Numbered from the stretch's first letter, positions 46,448 through 54,464 are shown. The stretch: DNA of 64,000 bases from Sphingosinicella soli (GCF_014199685.1 NZ_JACHNZ010000017.1:1-64000), one strand, 5' to 3'. Notes: generated from the sequence alone by a model not told the origin. Translations and numbers: made by a program.

Positions 46448-46843
46448 GTGCTGGCCCAGGCGCTGATCTCGGTCGGCGGTATCGCGCTTGTGGTGTTGCT
46501 CGCGCGGTGGCTTGGCGTGCGTCGTCCCGCGACGGTGCTTGATACGGCCGCCGCTGCAAATTTCGCCGAATTCACGCTTGCCGGATTCGAAGCCGGCGAG
46601 GTTGCGCTCGGCGCTGACGGCGGCGGCGCGCTCGTTTCGGGGCGGGACGGGCGGTTCGCGCTCATCAAGCTGCACGGTTCGCGCTGGACGGTGCGCGAAC
46701 TGACGATGCCGGTGCGGGCGACTGTCGAAAGCGCTGACTTGATCGTGGACAGCGGTGATCCCATGTTCGGCGCGGTTCGCCTGCAGATCGGCGCGCAGGC
46801 GGCGGAAACGCTTGCCGCGCGCCTGCAGCCCGGCGCTGGATAA
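46448..46843 (+). CDS. Small membrane-associated protein, unknown function
   Basis: This 131-residue protein starts with a GTG four bases after the previous stop and has one N-terminal hydrophobic helix (ALISVGGIALVVLLARWLGV), then a soluble domain rich in beta-like segments (EFTLAGFEAGEVALGADG, GRFALIKLHGSRW). It probably faces the periplasm as an anchored domain. No family is recognised. The next gene begins seven bases later, so it is within a tight run of four genes. Confidence 0.6.
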   Translation: MLAQALISVGGIALVVLLARWLGVRRPATVLDTAAAANFAEFTLAGFEAGEVALGADGGGALVSGRDGRFALIKLHGSRWTVRELTMPVRATVESADLIVDSGDPMFGAVRLQIGAQAAETLAARLQPGAG

Positions 46844-46849
46844 TTCGCT

Positions 46850-47755
46850 ATGGAACTGCCCGATCCCGTCGCCCTCGCCATTCCGGCGTTCATCCTGCTG
46901 ATGGTGGCGGAGCTTGTCTGGATCCGCTTGCGCGGACGCGGCGAATATGAATGGCGCGATACCGCGACCTCGCTCGTCATGGGGTTCGGCAGCACGATCG
47001 CGGGGCTTGTCAGCGGCGGCGCGGTGATCGCATCGGCCTATTGGCTGCACCAGTTCGCGTTTCTCGACCTGGGCTGGCACTGGTGGGTGTTCGCGCTGTG
47101 CATCCTGGGCGATGATCTTGCCTACTACGCGTTCCACCGCAGCGCGCACCGCGTGCGCTGGTTCTGGGCCGCGCACGTCATCCACCATTCCAGCCAGCAT
47201 TATAATCTGTCGACCGCGCTCCGGCAGACGTGGACAGGCTTCATCGCGCTCGGGTTCATCTTCCGGATGCCGCTGTTCCTCGTGTTCGATCCGGCGATGG
47301 TGCTCTTCGCGTCGGCGATCAACCTCGTCTACCAGTTCTGGATTCACACCGAAGTCGTCGGGCGGATGCCGCGCTGGTTCGAGGCGGTGATGAACACGCC
47401 CTCGCACCACCGTGTCCACCACGCGACGAACCCGCGCTATCTCGACAAGAACTATGCGGGGATGTTCATCATCTGGGACAGGATGTTCGGCACGTTCGAG
47501 CCGGAGCGCGACGACGAGCCCTGCCGCTACGGCATCGTCAAGAACCTCGGCAGCTTCAACGTGCTGTGGACGGCGTTCCACGAATGGATCGGCATCGCGA
47601 AGGACGTGCGGCACGCCCCCACGTGGGCGGCGCGCTGGAACTACATGGTGAAGCCGCCGGGCTGGAGCCACGACGGCAGCCGCGACACCTCCGAGACGAT
47701 CAAGGCGCGCTGGGCGGAGCGGCAGGCCCGGCTTGCGGCGGGGGCCGCCGAGTGA
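46850..47755 (+). CDS. Sterol desaturase/fatty acid hydroxylase family protein
   Basis: This 301-residue membrane protein has the histidine clusters of the di-iron hydroxylase family: HRSAHR near 97-102, HVIHHSSQHYN near 110-120, and SHHRVHHATN near 185-194. About four transmembrane helices surround them. It likely hydroxylates or desaturates a lipid, such as a carotenoid, hopanoid or fatty acyl chain, using O2. No carotenoid genes are nearby. It overlaps arfB by four bases at the 3' end. Confidence 0.88.
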   Translation: MELPDPVALAIPAFILLMVAELVWIRLRGRGEYEWRDTATSLVMGFGSTIAGLVSGGAVIASAYWLHQFAFLDLGWHWWVFALCILGDDLAYYAFHRSAHRVRWFWAAHVIHHSSQHYNLSTALRQTWTGFIALGFIFRMPLFLVFDPAMVLFASAINLVYQFWIHTEVVGRMPRWFEAVMNTPSHHRVHHATNPRYLDKNYAGMFIIWDRMFGTFEPERDDEPCRYGIVKNLGSFNVLWTAFHEWIGIAKDVRHAPTWAARWNYMVKPPGWSHDGSRDTSETIKARWAERQARLAAGAAE

Positions 47756-48171
47756 TCCCGGTCGGACGCGGCCTCTCCATCGATCCGCGCGAAATCACGC
47801 TCAGCTTCATCCGCGCAAGCGGGCCGGGCGGTCAGAACGTCAACAAGGTTTCCACGGCGGTCGAACTGCGGTTCGATCTGGCGCATTCCCCGTCGCTGCC
47901 CGAAGCCGTGAAGCGCCGGGCGGCGCGGCTCGCGGGGCGGCGGCTGACACTGGACGGCGTCATCGTGCTGCGCGCCGACCGCTTCCGCACGCAGGAGATG
48001 AACCGCGAGGACGCCGAGGCGCGTCTCGTCGCGCTGCTTTCCGAAGCCGCAGTGCCGCCGACGCCGCGCGTGAAGACGAAGCCAGGCAAGGCCGCGAAGG
48101 CACGCCGTACCGACGCCAAGACGGGACGCGGCAAGGTGAAGGCGCTGCGCAGGAAGCCCGGATCCGAATAA
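47752..48171 (+). CDS. arfB: Alternative ribosome-rescue factor ArfB (GGQ peptidyl-tRNA hydrolase)
   Basis: This 139-residue protein has the release-factor GGQ motif (ASGPGGQNVNKV at about 21-33) and a basic lysine/arginine-rich C-terminal tail (about 100-139) that enters the empty mRNA channel of stalled ribosomes. These two features define ArfB/YaeJ. It hydrolyses peptidyl-tRNA on nonstop ribosomes. It starts with a GTG overlapping the stop of the hydroxylase gene. The position is not functionally telling. Confidence 0.9.
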   Translation: MIPVGRGLSIDPREITLSFIRASGPGGQNVNKVSTAVELRFDLAHSPSLPEAVKRRAARLAGRRLTLDGVIVLRADRFRTQEMNREDAEARLVALLSEAAVPPTPRVKTKPGKAAKARRTDAKTGRGKVKALRRKPGSE

Positions 48172-48175
48172 AAAG

Positions 48176-48211
48176 GGCCAATAAAAAGGGCAGGCGCATG
48201 GCCGACCCTTT
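48176..48211 (-). terminator. Bidirectional-type terminator between convergent genes
   Basis: AAAGGG at 48185-48190 and CCCTTT at 48206-48211 form a stem with an inner GGC/GCC pair. On the minus strand it is followed by a T-rich run (complement of 48176-48185) and a second CCCTTTTTATT unit further on. It ends the PEP-CTERM gene on the minus strand and could act weakly for arfB on the plus strand. Confidence 0.6.
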
Positions 48212-48233
48212 CAACGACTTGTGAGGCCGCGCG

Positions 48234-49136
48234 TCAGGCCCTGCGGCGCCGACGCATCAGCGCGCCCGCCAGAAGGCCGGAGCCGAGAAGCGCGAGGCTG
48301 CCGGGGGTCGGAACGTCGACCGGCGGCGGCGTGTACTTGCCGAGGCCGAGCAGCGCGCCCGAGTCCGAATAGGCGTTCACCCCGTCGGCGAAGGAGAAAT
48401 CCAATGTCGCTGTCTGGCTGAAATCGGCGAGCACGGACGTGATGCCGTCGAACGTGCTGGTGCTCGCACCCGTGACGACACGTGCGTAAATCTCGAACGT
48501 CTCGAAATCGCTTTCCAGCAGGATGCTGCTGGCGATCAGCTCGGAAATCGACACGAGCGGGTTTTCGAGGTCGATCGATGGGTTGAATTCGTTGATGCTC
48601 TGAAAGAAGACGGCGCTTGCAACGTCACTGGTGGCCCAGGTGTTGTTGGTGGTGTCGCCGGGCCGGTAGATGGCCAGCGTGATATCATAGTTGGTGTAGC
48701 CGCTCGTCGGCGGGCCGCCGGTGGGGCCGCCGAATTCAAACTCGAAATAGCCGTCGAGCAGGATGTTGAAATCCCAGGTCGTGCCCGCGCCGCCTGCGAT
48801 CGTGACGGTGTCGCCGAAGATGGCGTTGGCGCTCGCGCTGCGGGTGCCGCCGGTTGCGCCTGCCGAGGCTTTCAGTTCACCGTTCGCAAGATCAACCGAC
48901 GAGAAGGCATTCCGGCCGTCGGCATCCGAAAGCGCAGTCTGCTTCGATGTCGCGCCGTTTGCTTCGAAGCCGTTGGAGACCTGATAGCCGGGCTGCGGGG
49001 TGAAGGTGCCCGTGACCGGGTTGTAAAGCTGCGATTCCAGCTGCGCGTACGGAAGCACGTAATAACCTGCCTGGGCCGATGTGGCCAAGCCCGCGAAGGC
49101 GACTGTGACTGCAAGAAGATGTGCGCGCTTGATCAT
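48234..49136 (-). CDS. PEP-CTERM sorting domain-containing surface protein
   Basis: This 300-residue exported protein has a signal peptide (IKRAHLLAVTVAFAGLATSAQA), a beta-rich body with glycine/threonine repeats, and a C-terminal sorting signal: VPTPGSLALLGSGLLAGAL followed by an arginine cluster. That VPxPGS-transmembrane-Arg pattern is a PEP-CTERM variant processed by an exosortase and linked to exopolysaccharide-producing bacteria. No exosortase gene is in the window. GAGAGGGG is seven bases before the ATG at 49136, so in-frame sequence upstream is not used. Body function is unknown. Confidence 0.87.
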   Translation of the reverse strand: MIKRAHLLAVTVAFAGLATSAQAGYYVLPYAQLESQLYNPVTGTFTPQPGYQVSNGFEANGATSKQTALSDADGRNAFSSVDLANGELKASAGATGGTRSASANAIFGDTVTIAGGAGTTWDFNILLDGYFEFEFGGPTGGPPTSGYTNYDITLAIYRPGDTTNNTWATSDVASAVFFQSINEFNPSIDLENPLVSISELIASSILLESDFETFEIYARVVTGASTSTFDGITSVLADFSQTATLDFSFADGVNAYSDSGALLGLGKYTPPPVDVPTPGSLALLGSGLLAGALMRRRRRA

Positions 49137-49277
49137 CGGAAAGCCCCTCTCGATATGTATTTTTCCTAAATGCAAATAATGAGTCAAATTGAAAAATCGG
49201 CGAGTATGCAGGGAATTTGGCGAGGCGCGCGAGAAGACGAGAGGGAACATTGTAAAGTTACCCGACACGTGGCGGGC

Positions 49278-49313
49278 AAAAGGAAGGGGCGGCGTGGTTG
49301 CCCACGCCGCCCC
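49278..49313 (-). terminator. Rho-independent terminator of glnK-amtB
   Basis: GGGGCGGCGTGG at 49286-49297 is exactly complementary to CCACGCCGCCCC at 49302-49313 with a four-base loop. On the minus strand the stem is followed by TTCCTTTT, 22 bases beyond the amtB stop. Confidence 0.85.
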
Positions 49314-49335
49314 GGAATTTACGCAGAGACTGAGT

Positions 49336-50673
49336 TTAGTAGTTGTAGGCGCGTTCGCCGTGTTCGCCGAGGTCGAGACCCTCGCGCTCGACTTCCTCGG
49401 TAACGCGCAGGCCGGTGACGGCCTTGGCGATGCCGAAGGCGATCGCCGAACCCACCGCTGCCCAGATGACCGCGACGACGACCGCCTGGATCTGGATGAT
49501 GAGCTGAGCGCCCACCGCATAGTCGTCGCCCGCCGGTCCGCCGAGCGCCGGGAGCATCGTCACGGCTGTCAGGATCGAGCCGATGATGCCGCCGACGGCG
49601 TGGATGCCGAAGGCGTCGAGCGACTCGTCGATGCCGAGCTTCGTCTTGATCTTCATGACGAAGATGCAGCACAGGATACCCGCGACGAGACCGAGCAGGA
49701 TCGCGCCCATCGGACCGGCGTTACCGGCGGCAGGCGTGATCGCAACCAGGCCCGCAATGGCGCCCGAGCAGGCGCCGAGCAGCGAACTCTTGTGGCCGAG
49801 CATGCGCTCGGTGAGCATCCAGAAGAGCACCGCGGCGGCTGTCGCGAGGAAGGTGTTGATGAGCGCAAGACCCGCGCCGCCGTTGGCTTCGAGCGCCGAA
49901 CCGGCGTTGAAGCCGAACCAGCCCACCCACAGCAGACCCGTACCGATCAGCGTCATGGTCAGCGAGTGCGGCGCCATCGTTTCCTTCTGGTAGCCGAGAC
50001 GCTTGCCCAGGATGATCGCACCGACCAGCGCCGAGACACCGGCGTTGATGTGCACGACCGTGCCGCCGGCGAAGTCCAGAGCGCCCCACTCGAAGATCAG
50101 GCCGCCCGTTGCCCACACCATGTGCGCGATGGGGTAATAGACGATGGTGAGCCAGATCGCGGCGAAGATCATCACGGCGGAGAACTTGATGCGCTCCACC
50201 AGACCACCGATGACCAGCGCGACCGTGATCGCCGAGAACGTCATCTGGAACGCGATGAACACGAACTCGGGGATGACGAAACCGTCGCTGAAGGTGGCTA
50301 CGGTCGAGTCCGCGGTGATGCCCGCCAGAAACATCTTGCCGAAGCCGGCGATGAACGCGTTGCCGCCGTCGCCGAACGCCATCGTGTAGCCGAAGATCGC
50401 CCACATCAGCATGGCGAGACAGGCGACCGCGATGATCTGCGTGAGCACCGAGAGCATGTTCTTCGTGCGGACGAGACCGCCGTAGAACAGCGCAAGGCCG
50501 GGGACGATCATCGCCATGACGAGGACGGTGGCCGTCATCATCCAGGCAACGTCGCCCTTGTCGACGACCGGAGCGGCCGCTTCAGCCGCTTCCTGTGCGA
50601 AGGCCGGCAGTGAAAACAGCAGAGGGGCGCCGTAAGCCAGCGCGCGTCCTGCCAATCCAAGAGTTGGTTTCAT
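49336..50673 (-). CDS. amtB: Ammonium transporter
   Basis: This 445-residue protein has a cleavable signal peptide (residues 1-26, PAFAQE end) and eleven transmembrane helices. The two pore histidines are visible in GGTVVHINAGVSALVG (about 192) and DAFGIHAVGGIIGS (about 345). It imports ammonium and is gated by GlnK, which is encoded 17 bases upstream in the same operon. A strong terminator follows. It should be induced under nitrogen limitation, consistent with the sigma-54 promoter before glnK. Confidence 0.95.
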   Translation of the reverse strand: MKPTLGLAGRALAYGAPLLFSLPAFAQEAAEAAAPVVDKGDVAWMMTATVLVMAMIVPGLALFYGGLVRTKNMLSVLTQIIAVACLAMLMWAIFGYTMAFGDGGNAFIAGFGKMFLAGITADSTVATFSDGFVIPEFVFIAFQMTFSAITVALVIGGLVERIKFSAVMIFAAIWLTIVYYPIAHMVWATGGLIFEWGALDFAGGTVVHINAGVSALVGAIILGKRLGYQKETMAPHSLTMTLIGTGLLWVGWFGFNAGSALEANGGAGLALINTFLATAAAVLFWMLTERMLGHKSSLLGACSGAIAGLVAITPAAGNAGPMGAILLGLVAGILCCIFVMKIKTKLGIDESLDAFGIHAVGGIIGSILTAVTMLPALGGPAGDDYAVGAQLIIQIQAVVVAVIWAAVGSAIAFGIAKAVTGLRVTEEVEREGLDLGEHGERAYNY

Positions 50674-50690
50674 TCCTTACCCCCAGTTTT

Positions 50691-51029
50691 CTAAAGAGCG
50701 GTTTCGTTGGTTTCGCCCGTGCGGATGCGCACAGCGCCGCCGACGTCGAGCGTGAAGATCTTTCCGTCGCCGATGCTTCCGGTCGAAGCTGCGGCGGAAA
50801 TCGTTTCAATGACGCGCGGAGCAAGGTCATCTGCGACGACGATCTCAAGCTTCAGTTTCGGGACCATGTTCACGGTGTATTCCGCGCCTCGGTACACCTC
50901 GGTGTGTCCCTTCTGACGCCCGTAACCTTTGACTTCCGTTACGGTCAGCCCCTGAACGCCGATGTCGCTCAGGGCTTCCCGTACGGGATCGAGCTTGAAC
51001 GGCTTGATGATAGCAATGATCAGCTTCAT
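50691..51029 (-). CDS. glnK: Nitrogen regulatory protein P-II (GlnK)
   Basis: This 112-residue trimeric signal protein carries the T-loop with uridylylation site Tyr51 in YRGAEYTVNMVPK and the C-terminal signature SIGDGKIFTLDVGGAVRIRTGE. The ATG at 51029 follows GGAGGGGG. It binds ATP/ADP and 2-oxoglutarate and plugs the AmtB channel when nitrogen is plentiful. Being upstream of amtB and behind a sigma-54 promoter, it is glnK and not the constitutive glnB. Confidence 0.93.
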   Translation of the reverse strand: MKLIIAIIKPFKLDPVREALSDIGVQGLTVTEVKGYGRQKGHTEVYRGAEYTVNMVPKLKLEIVVADDLAPRVIETISAAASTGSIGDGKIFTLDVGGAVRIRTGETNETAL

Positions 51030-51067
51030 GCCTTGCCCCCTCCTGTGGTTGTGCCGAGGAGGCGTTC

Positions 51068-51083
51068 TGCATGATGCGTGCCA
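51068..51083 (-). promoter_or_regulatory. Sigma-54 promoter of glnK-amtB
   Basis: On the minus strand TGGCACG-CATC-ATGCA matches the sigma-54 consensus TGGCACG-N4-TTGCW with a single difference, and the GG/GC spacing is exact. Transcription would start near 51057, about 28 bases before glnK. Upstream, TGCTGC-GGT-GCAGCA is a perfect short dyad that could be bound by NtrC. Confidence 0.8.
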
Positions 51084-51141
51084 ACTGCTGCACCGCAGCA
51101 AAAGGGGGTGACTCCCATCGCATGCGGGCGCGGACTTGATT

Positions 51142-51182
51142 AAAAATTAGGCGATGAGGGGTGGTCGCCTAGATTCTAGGCG
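51142..51182 (-). terminator. Terminator with overlapping alternative hairpin, after the DUF2007 gene
   Basis: On the minus strand TAGGCGA (51065+6 to 51071 region, exactly 51071-51065) pairs with TCGCCTA (51054-51048) and is followed by ATTTTT, which looks like a rho-independent terminator. Coordinates here are 51142-51171. An upstream segment CGCCTAG at 51182-51176 can pair instead with CTAGGCG at 51172-51166, perfect over seven bases, and would prevent the first stem. For the exact base pairs, positions 51165-51171 and 51048-51054 should be read as 51165-51171 with 51148-51154. Confidence 0.55.
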
Positions 51183-51199
51183 GTGAAGTTGACGAAAGT

Positions 51200-51406
51200 T
51201 TAATCGTCGCTGCCGTCGAGGATCTGCCGGGCCCGATCAAGATCGGTTTCATCGACCATCAGCCGCGCCGACGTGATCGGCCCGAGGCCGAGGCTGGCCA
51301 TGCCGGCATCAAACAGCACTGCCGGGATGTCTGCGGATTCAAGCGCGAGACGGGCCACGTCGGCCTCGATGCGATCGGAATATTCGCGGACCATGACCAG
51401 CGGCAT
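51200..51406 (-). CDS. DUF2007 family small protein
   Basis: This 68-residue protein matches DUF2007, a ferredoxin-like small domain often annotated as putative signal-transducing protein. The pattern of an N-terminal strand (VMVREYSDRIEADVARLALES), a short central strand (IPAVLFD) and RLMVDETDLDRARQILDG is typical. It starts one base from the stop of the PNPOx-like gene (shared base 51406). Function unknown; it is probably co-translated with the PNPOx-like gene. Confidence 0.83.
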   Translation of the reverse strand: MPLVMVREYSDRIEADVARLALESADIPAVLFDAGMASLGLGPITSARLMVDETDLDRARQILDGSDD

Positions 51407-51972
51407 CAGGCGTCCTCGCTCACATAACGGTCGGTCACGCGGACCGGCAGGCCGTCGATGCTGCGGGTTCGATCAATGCGGCGTTTCACCCATTCCGACG
51501 GATCCGTGCCCGCCTGGCGATGATATTTCACCAGCGTCGGACGCTCGCGCTCCAGCGTCATCTGGGGCACGCCCCAGCCGCAGCTCGTCTGCACGCTTTC
51601 GATCGCGATGTCGAAGATCTGCCGCGTTCCGGGCAGGATCGTGAAGTGCGCGGCGATCGCGTCCCAGTCCGCATCCTGCGGCAACACCGGCTTGCCGTGT
51701 CCGTAGATGCGGAAAATGAGGGCAGGGTTGTCGAACGCGCAGAACATGATGGTGATGCGCCCGTCCGCCGCGAGGTGGGCGTGGGTCTCGTTGCCGGAGC
51801 CGCCGAGATCGAGATAGGCGACGCGCTTGGGCGACAGCACGCGAAACGAATCATAGCCTTTCGGGCTGAGGTTGATGCGCACGTCCGCCGCGGCGGTGGC
51901 CACGAAGAACACCGGCTGGCGGTTGACGAATGTGATATGATCGTCGGTCAGCTCGTCGAAAAAGTCCGCCAC
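51406..51972 (-). CDS. Pyridoxamine 5'-phosphate oxidase-like (PNPOx) family protein
   Basis: This 188-residue protein has the split-barrel flavin-binding fold of the PNPOx-like superfamily. Signs are VFFVATAAADVRINLSPKGYDSFRVL near 20-45, LDLGGSGNETHAHL near 55-68, and ITIMFCAFDNPALIFRIYG near 73-92. It may bind FMN, F420 or haem and reduce small substrates. It lies 19 bases after tldD on the same strand. The exact reaction is unknown. Confidence 0.85.
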   Translation of the reverse strand: MADFFDELTDDHITFVNRQPVFFVATAAADVRINLSPKGYDSFRVLSPKRVAYLDLGGSGNETHAHLAADGRITIMFCAFDNPALIFRIYGHGKPVLPQDADWDAIAAHFTILPGTRQIFDIAIESVQTSCGWGVPQMTLERERPTLVKYHRQAGTDPSEWVKRRIDRTRSIDGLPVRVTDRYVSEDA

Positions 51973-51990
51973 GCGCCTTTTCTCCCCGTT

Positions 51991-53409
51991 TCAGGCGGCC
52001 GTACCGCCCACTGTGAGACCTTCCAGCATCAGCGTCGGCTGGCCCACGCCCGCAGGCACCGACTGGCCGCCCTTGCCGCAGATGCCGACACCCTCGTCGA
52101 GTTCGAGATCGTTGCCGATCGCGACGACCTTGCGCATCGCCTCCGGCCCGCTGCCGATCAGCGTCGCACCCTTGATCGGCGCGCCGAGCCGGCCGTTTTC
52201 GATGCGGTACGCCTCGGTGCAGGAAAAGACGAACTTGCCGTTCGTGATATCGACCTGCCCGCCGCCGAAGCTCCTGGCGTAAATGCCGGATTTCGCGCGC
52301 GACAGGATTTCGGCCGGATCATCCTTGCCCGCCAGCATGAACGTGTTCGTCATGCGCGGCATCGGGGCGTGCGCGAAGCTCTCGCGGCGGCCGTTGCCGG
52401 TGGGCGCGACGCCCATCAGCCGGGCGTTGAGCCGGTCCTGCATATATGCCTTGAGGATGCCGTCCTCGATCAGCACGGTGCGCGAGGTCGGCGTGCCTTC
52501 GTCGTCGATGGTCAGCGAACCGCGCCGGTTCTCCATGCTGCCGTCGTCGACGATCGTTACGCCCGGCGATGCCACGCGCTCGCCCAGACGCCCGGAGAAC
52601 GTCGACGCGCCCTTGCGGTTGAAATCGCCTTCCAGCCCGTGGCCGACCGCCTCGTGCAGCAGCACGCCGGGCCAGCCCGGCCCGAGCACCACGGTCATCT
52701 CGCCCGCAGGGGCGGCGACGGCATCGAGATTGACCAGCGCCTGCGCGAGCGCCACGTCGATCGCGCGGTCCCATGTCGCGTCCTCGAACAGCCGGTCGTA
52801 CAGGTAGCGGCCGCCGATGCCGTGATAGCCGGTCTCCCGCCGCCCGTCCTTCTCCGCGACGATCTGGACGTTGAGACGCACGAGCGGGCGAATGTCGGAG
52901 GCGCGAAACCCGTCGCCGCGCAAAATCTCGATCGTGGACCAGCTTGCCGTCAGCGAGGCGGAAACCTGCACGACGCGGGGATCGCGCGCCCGCGCGGCGG
53001 CGTCGATCTTCTCAAGAAGCTCGACTTTGCGGGCAAAGGGGATCGCGCTGATCGGGTCGTCATCGACGTAGAGCTTGCGGTTGGTCCGCGCGGGCGGCGC
53101 TGCGACGGTGCTGGAATGCCCGCCGCGCACCAGCGCCACGGTTTCGCCGGCGCGCCGGATTGCGGCCTCGCTGATCTCGTTGGCATGCGCGAAGGCGGTC
53201 GTCTCCCCCGAAACGCCGCGCAGGCCGAAACCCTGCGTCGTGTCGAAGCTGGCGGATTTCATGCGGCCGTCGTCGAAGGTGAAACTTTCGGCGACGGTGT
53301 GCTGCATGTAAAGCTCGCCGTCGTCCGTCCCCGCGAGGACATCGGCGACGACGCGCTCGGCGCGGGAGGGGTCGAGCTGCGAATAAAAGAGGCGTGTCGG
53401 GTCTGTCAT
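51991..53409 (-). CDS. tldD: Metalloprotease TldD
   Basis: This 472-residue zinc protease, usually working with TldE/PmbA, has the HExxxH-type motif as HEAVGHGLEGD near 260-270, inside a conserved segment VVLGPGWPGVLLHEAVGHG, and TNTFMLAGKDDPAEIL and FVFSCTEAYRIENGRLGAPIKGATLIG further on. TldD/TldE degrade unstructured peptides, mature some ribosomal peptides and help degrade antitoxins. No pmbA gene is nearby. The gene runs divergent from dksA with other small genes between. Confidence 0.93.
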   Translation of the reverse strand: MTDPTRLFYSQLDPSRAERVVADVLAGTDDGELYMQHTVAESFTFDDGRMKSASFDTTQGFGLRGVSGETTAFAHANEISEAAIRRAGETVALVRGGHSSTVAAPPARTNRKLYVDDDPISAIPFARKVELLEKIDAAARARDPRVVQVSASLTASWSTIEILRGDGFRASDIRPLVRLNVQIVAEKDGRRETGYHGIGGRYLYDRLFEDATWDRAIDVALAQALVNLDAVAAPAGEMTVVLGPGWPGVLLHEAVGHGLEGDFNRKGASTFSGRLGERVASPGVTIVDDGSMENRRGSLTIDDEGTPTSRTVLIEDGILKAYMQDRLNARLMGVAPTGNGRRESFAHAPMPRMTNTFMLAGKDDPAEILSRAKSGIYARSFGGGQVDITNGKFVFSCTEAYRIENGRLGAPIKGATLIGSGPEAMRKVVAIGNDLELDEGVGICGKGGQSVPAGVGQPTLMLEGLTVGGTAA

Positions 53410-53433
53410 GTCCCCGATATGGGCACTGCGGCC

Positions 53434-53634
53434 TTATTTGTCACGGGTGTCGGCGGGGCCGCCCGACAGGATGAAGCGCCGGTCGCAATAGCCGCAATCG
53501 ACGAAGCCGTGCTCCATCTCCATGTAAACGCGGGGATGGCCCAGCGGCCCTTCGTCGCCGTCGCACGATACGCGCGTGTTCTCGACGTAGCGAATTTCCG
53601 GGACAAAAGCGTCTGTTGGGGCTGTGGCGTTCAT
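53434..53634 (-). CDS. Small zinc-finger (zf-CHCC) protein
   Basis: This 66-residue protein has the CHCC zinc-finger layout: Cys in RVSCDGDEG, His in GHPRVYMEM, then DCGYCDRRF. The family includes mitochondrial NDUFS6-like complex I subunits and is common in alphaproteobacteria near complex I or peptidase genes. It may be a stabilising subunit of NADH dehydrogenase. The ATG at 53634 starts at MNATAPTDAF; in-frame sequence upstream is less likely to be coding. No Shine-Dalgarno is obvious. Confidence 0.8.
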   Translation of the reverse strand: MNATAPTDAFVPEIRYVENTRVSCDGDEGPLGHPRVYMEMEHGFVDCGYCDRRFILSGGPADTRDK

Positions 53635-53677
53635 GGACGCTGCGCTTAGCACCGAGTTTTCCCGGTCTCAAGCCCGC

Positions 53678-53788
53678 TCAGGTAAAGAGCGGGACAATCG
53701 CCGGGCCAAGCGCGATCGCGGCGATCAGCAGGGTTTTTGCCGCGCGGTAGTGCAGCGCCGGGCGGTTGTGGACGGGGAGCATGAGCAT
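53678..53788 (-). CDS. Possible 36-residue small membrane protein
   Basis: The frame from ATG 53788 to TGA at 53678 encodes a 36-residue peptide: a short N-terminal stretch (MLMLPVHNRPALHYRAAK) with two tyrosine/histidine residues, then a single hydrophobic helix (TLLIAAIALGPAIVPL). Its composition fits a small inner-membrane protein. There is no clear Shine-Dalgarno before either of its two ATG codons, and the gap has no other feature on this strand, so I give this moderate confidence. Function unknown. Confidence 0.4.
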   Translation of the reverse strand: MLMLPVHNRPALHYRAAKTLLIAAIALGPAIVPLFT

Positions 53789-53978
53789 GCGCCGAGCATG
53801 ATCCCGAAAAGGTTGGCAAAGTGTTAAAAGCGGCGTTTGTCGAATGAAGTTGATGAAAGCCCATCTAGCCGCTTGCCGGGTGCGAACGCGGACGGTATAG
53901 CCCGCGCCGGGAGCGGTCGTTTCGCGCGCGCCTCACCAGCTCGCGGGCCGGAACGGTCGGGGCAGGAGTTGCGTAAAA

Positions 53979-54464
53979 ATGATCGATACGGTTGAAGGAA
54001 TGTCCGTCCTGACCGACGACGAAGAGAACCCCAAATCGGTTGCCGCGAAGGGCATCGAATTGCCTCAAGGCTATGTTCTCTCTGAGGACGAGCCCTTCAT
54101 GAACCCGCTGCAGCTGGCGTATTTCCGCAAGAAGCTGCTCAGCTGGAAAGACGATATCCATCGCGAGGCGAAGGAAACGCTTGTCCAGCTCCAGAAAGAG
54201 CCGCTGCAGGAGGCCGACGCCACCGACCGCGCATCGAGCGAGACCGACTGGTCGATCGAGCTGCGCGCGCGGGATCGCCAGCGCAAGCTCATCAACAAGA
54301 TCGACGCCGCGCTGCGCCGCATCGATGCGGGCGAATACGGATTTTGCGAAGTCACCGGCGAGCCGATTTCGCTCAAGCGCCTCGACGCGCGCCCGATCGC
54401 CACGATGACGGTTGAGGCGCAGGAACGCCACGAGCGCAACGAGAAGATCACGCGCGACGAATAG
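53979..54464 (+). CDS. dksA: RNA polymerase-binding transcription factor DksA
   Basis: This 161-residue protein has the DksA architecture: a coiled-coil (about 45-110, with KLLSWKDDIHREAKETLVQLQ and DRASSETDWSIELRARDRQRKLI) carrying the tip acidic residues, and a globular domain at the C-terminus. The zinc-finger region has one cysteine (FCEVTGEPISLKRLDARP) where Escherichia coli DksA has four. One-cysteine versions are common in alphaproteobacteria. It would modulate stable RNA and stress promoters with ppGpp. CAGGAG is ten bases before the ATG. A hairpin-like GC palindrome follows the stop. Confidence 0.9.
   Translation: MIDTVEGMSVLTDDEENPKSVAAKGIELPQGYVLSEDEPFMNPLQLAYFRKKLLSWKDDIHREAKETLVQLQKEPLQEADATDRASSETDWSIELRARDRQRKLINKIDAALRRIDAGEYGFCEVTGEPISLKRLDARPIATMTVEAQERHERNEKITRDE

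Noticed and set aside
48198-48224. Eight-codon frame MADPFNDL after arfB
   Set aside because: It lies within the terminator stem, has no credible translation signal and is more likely incidental.
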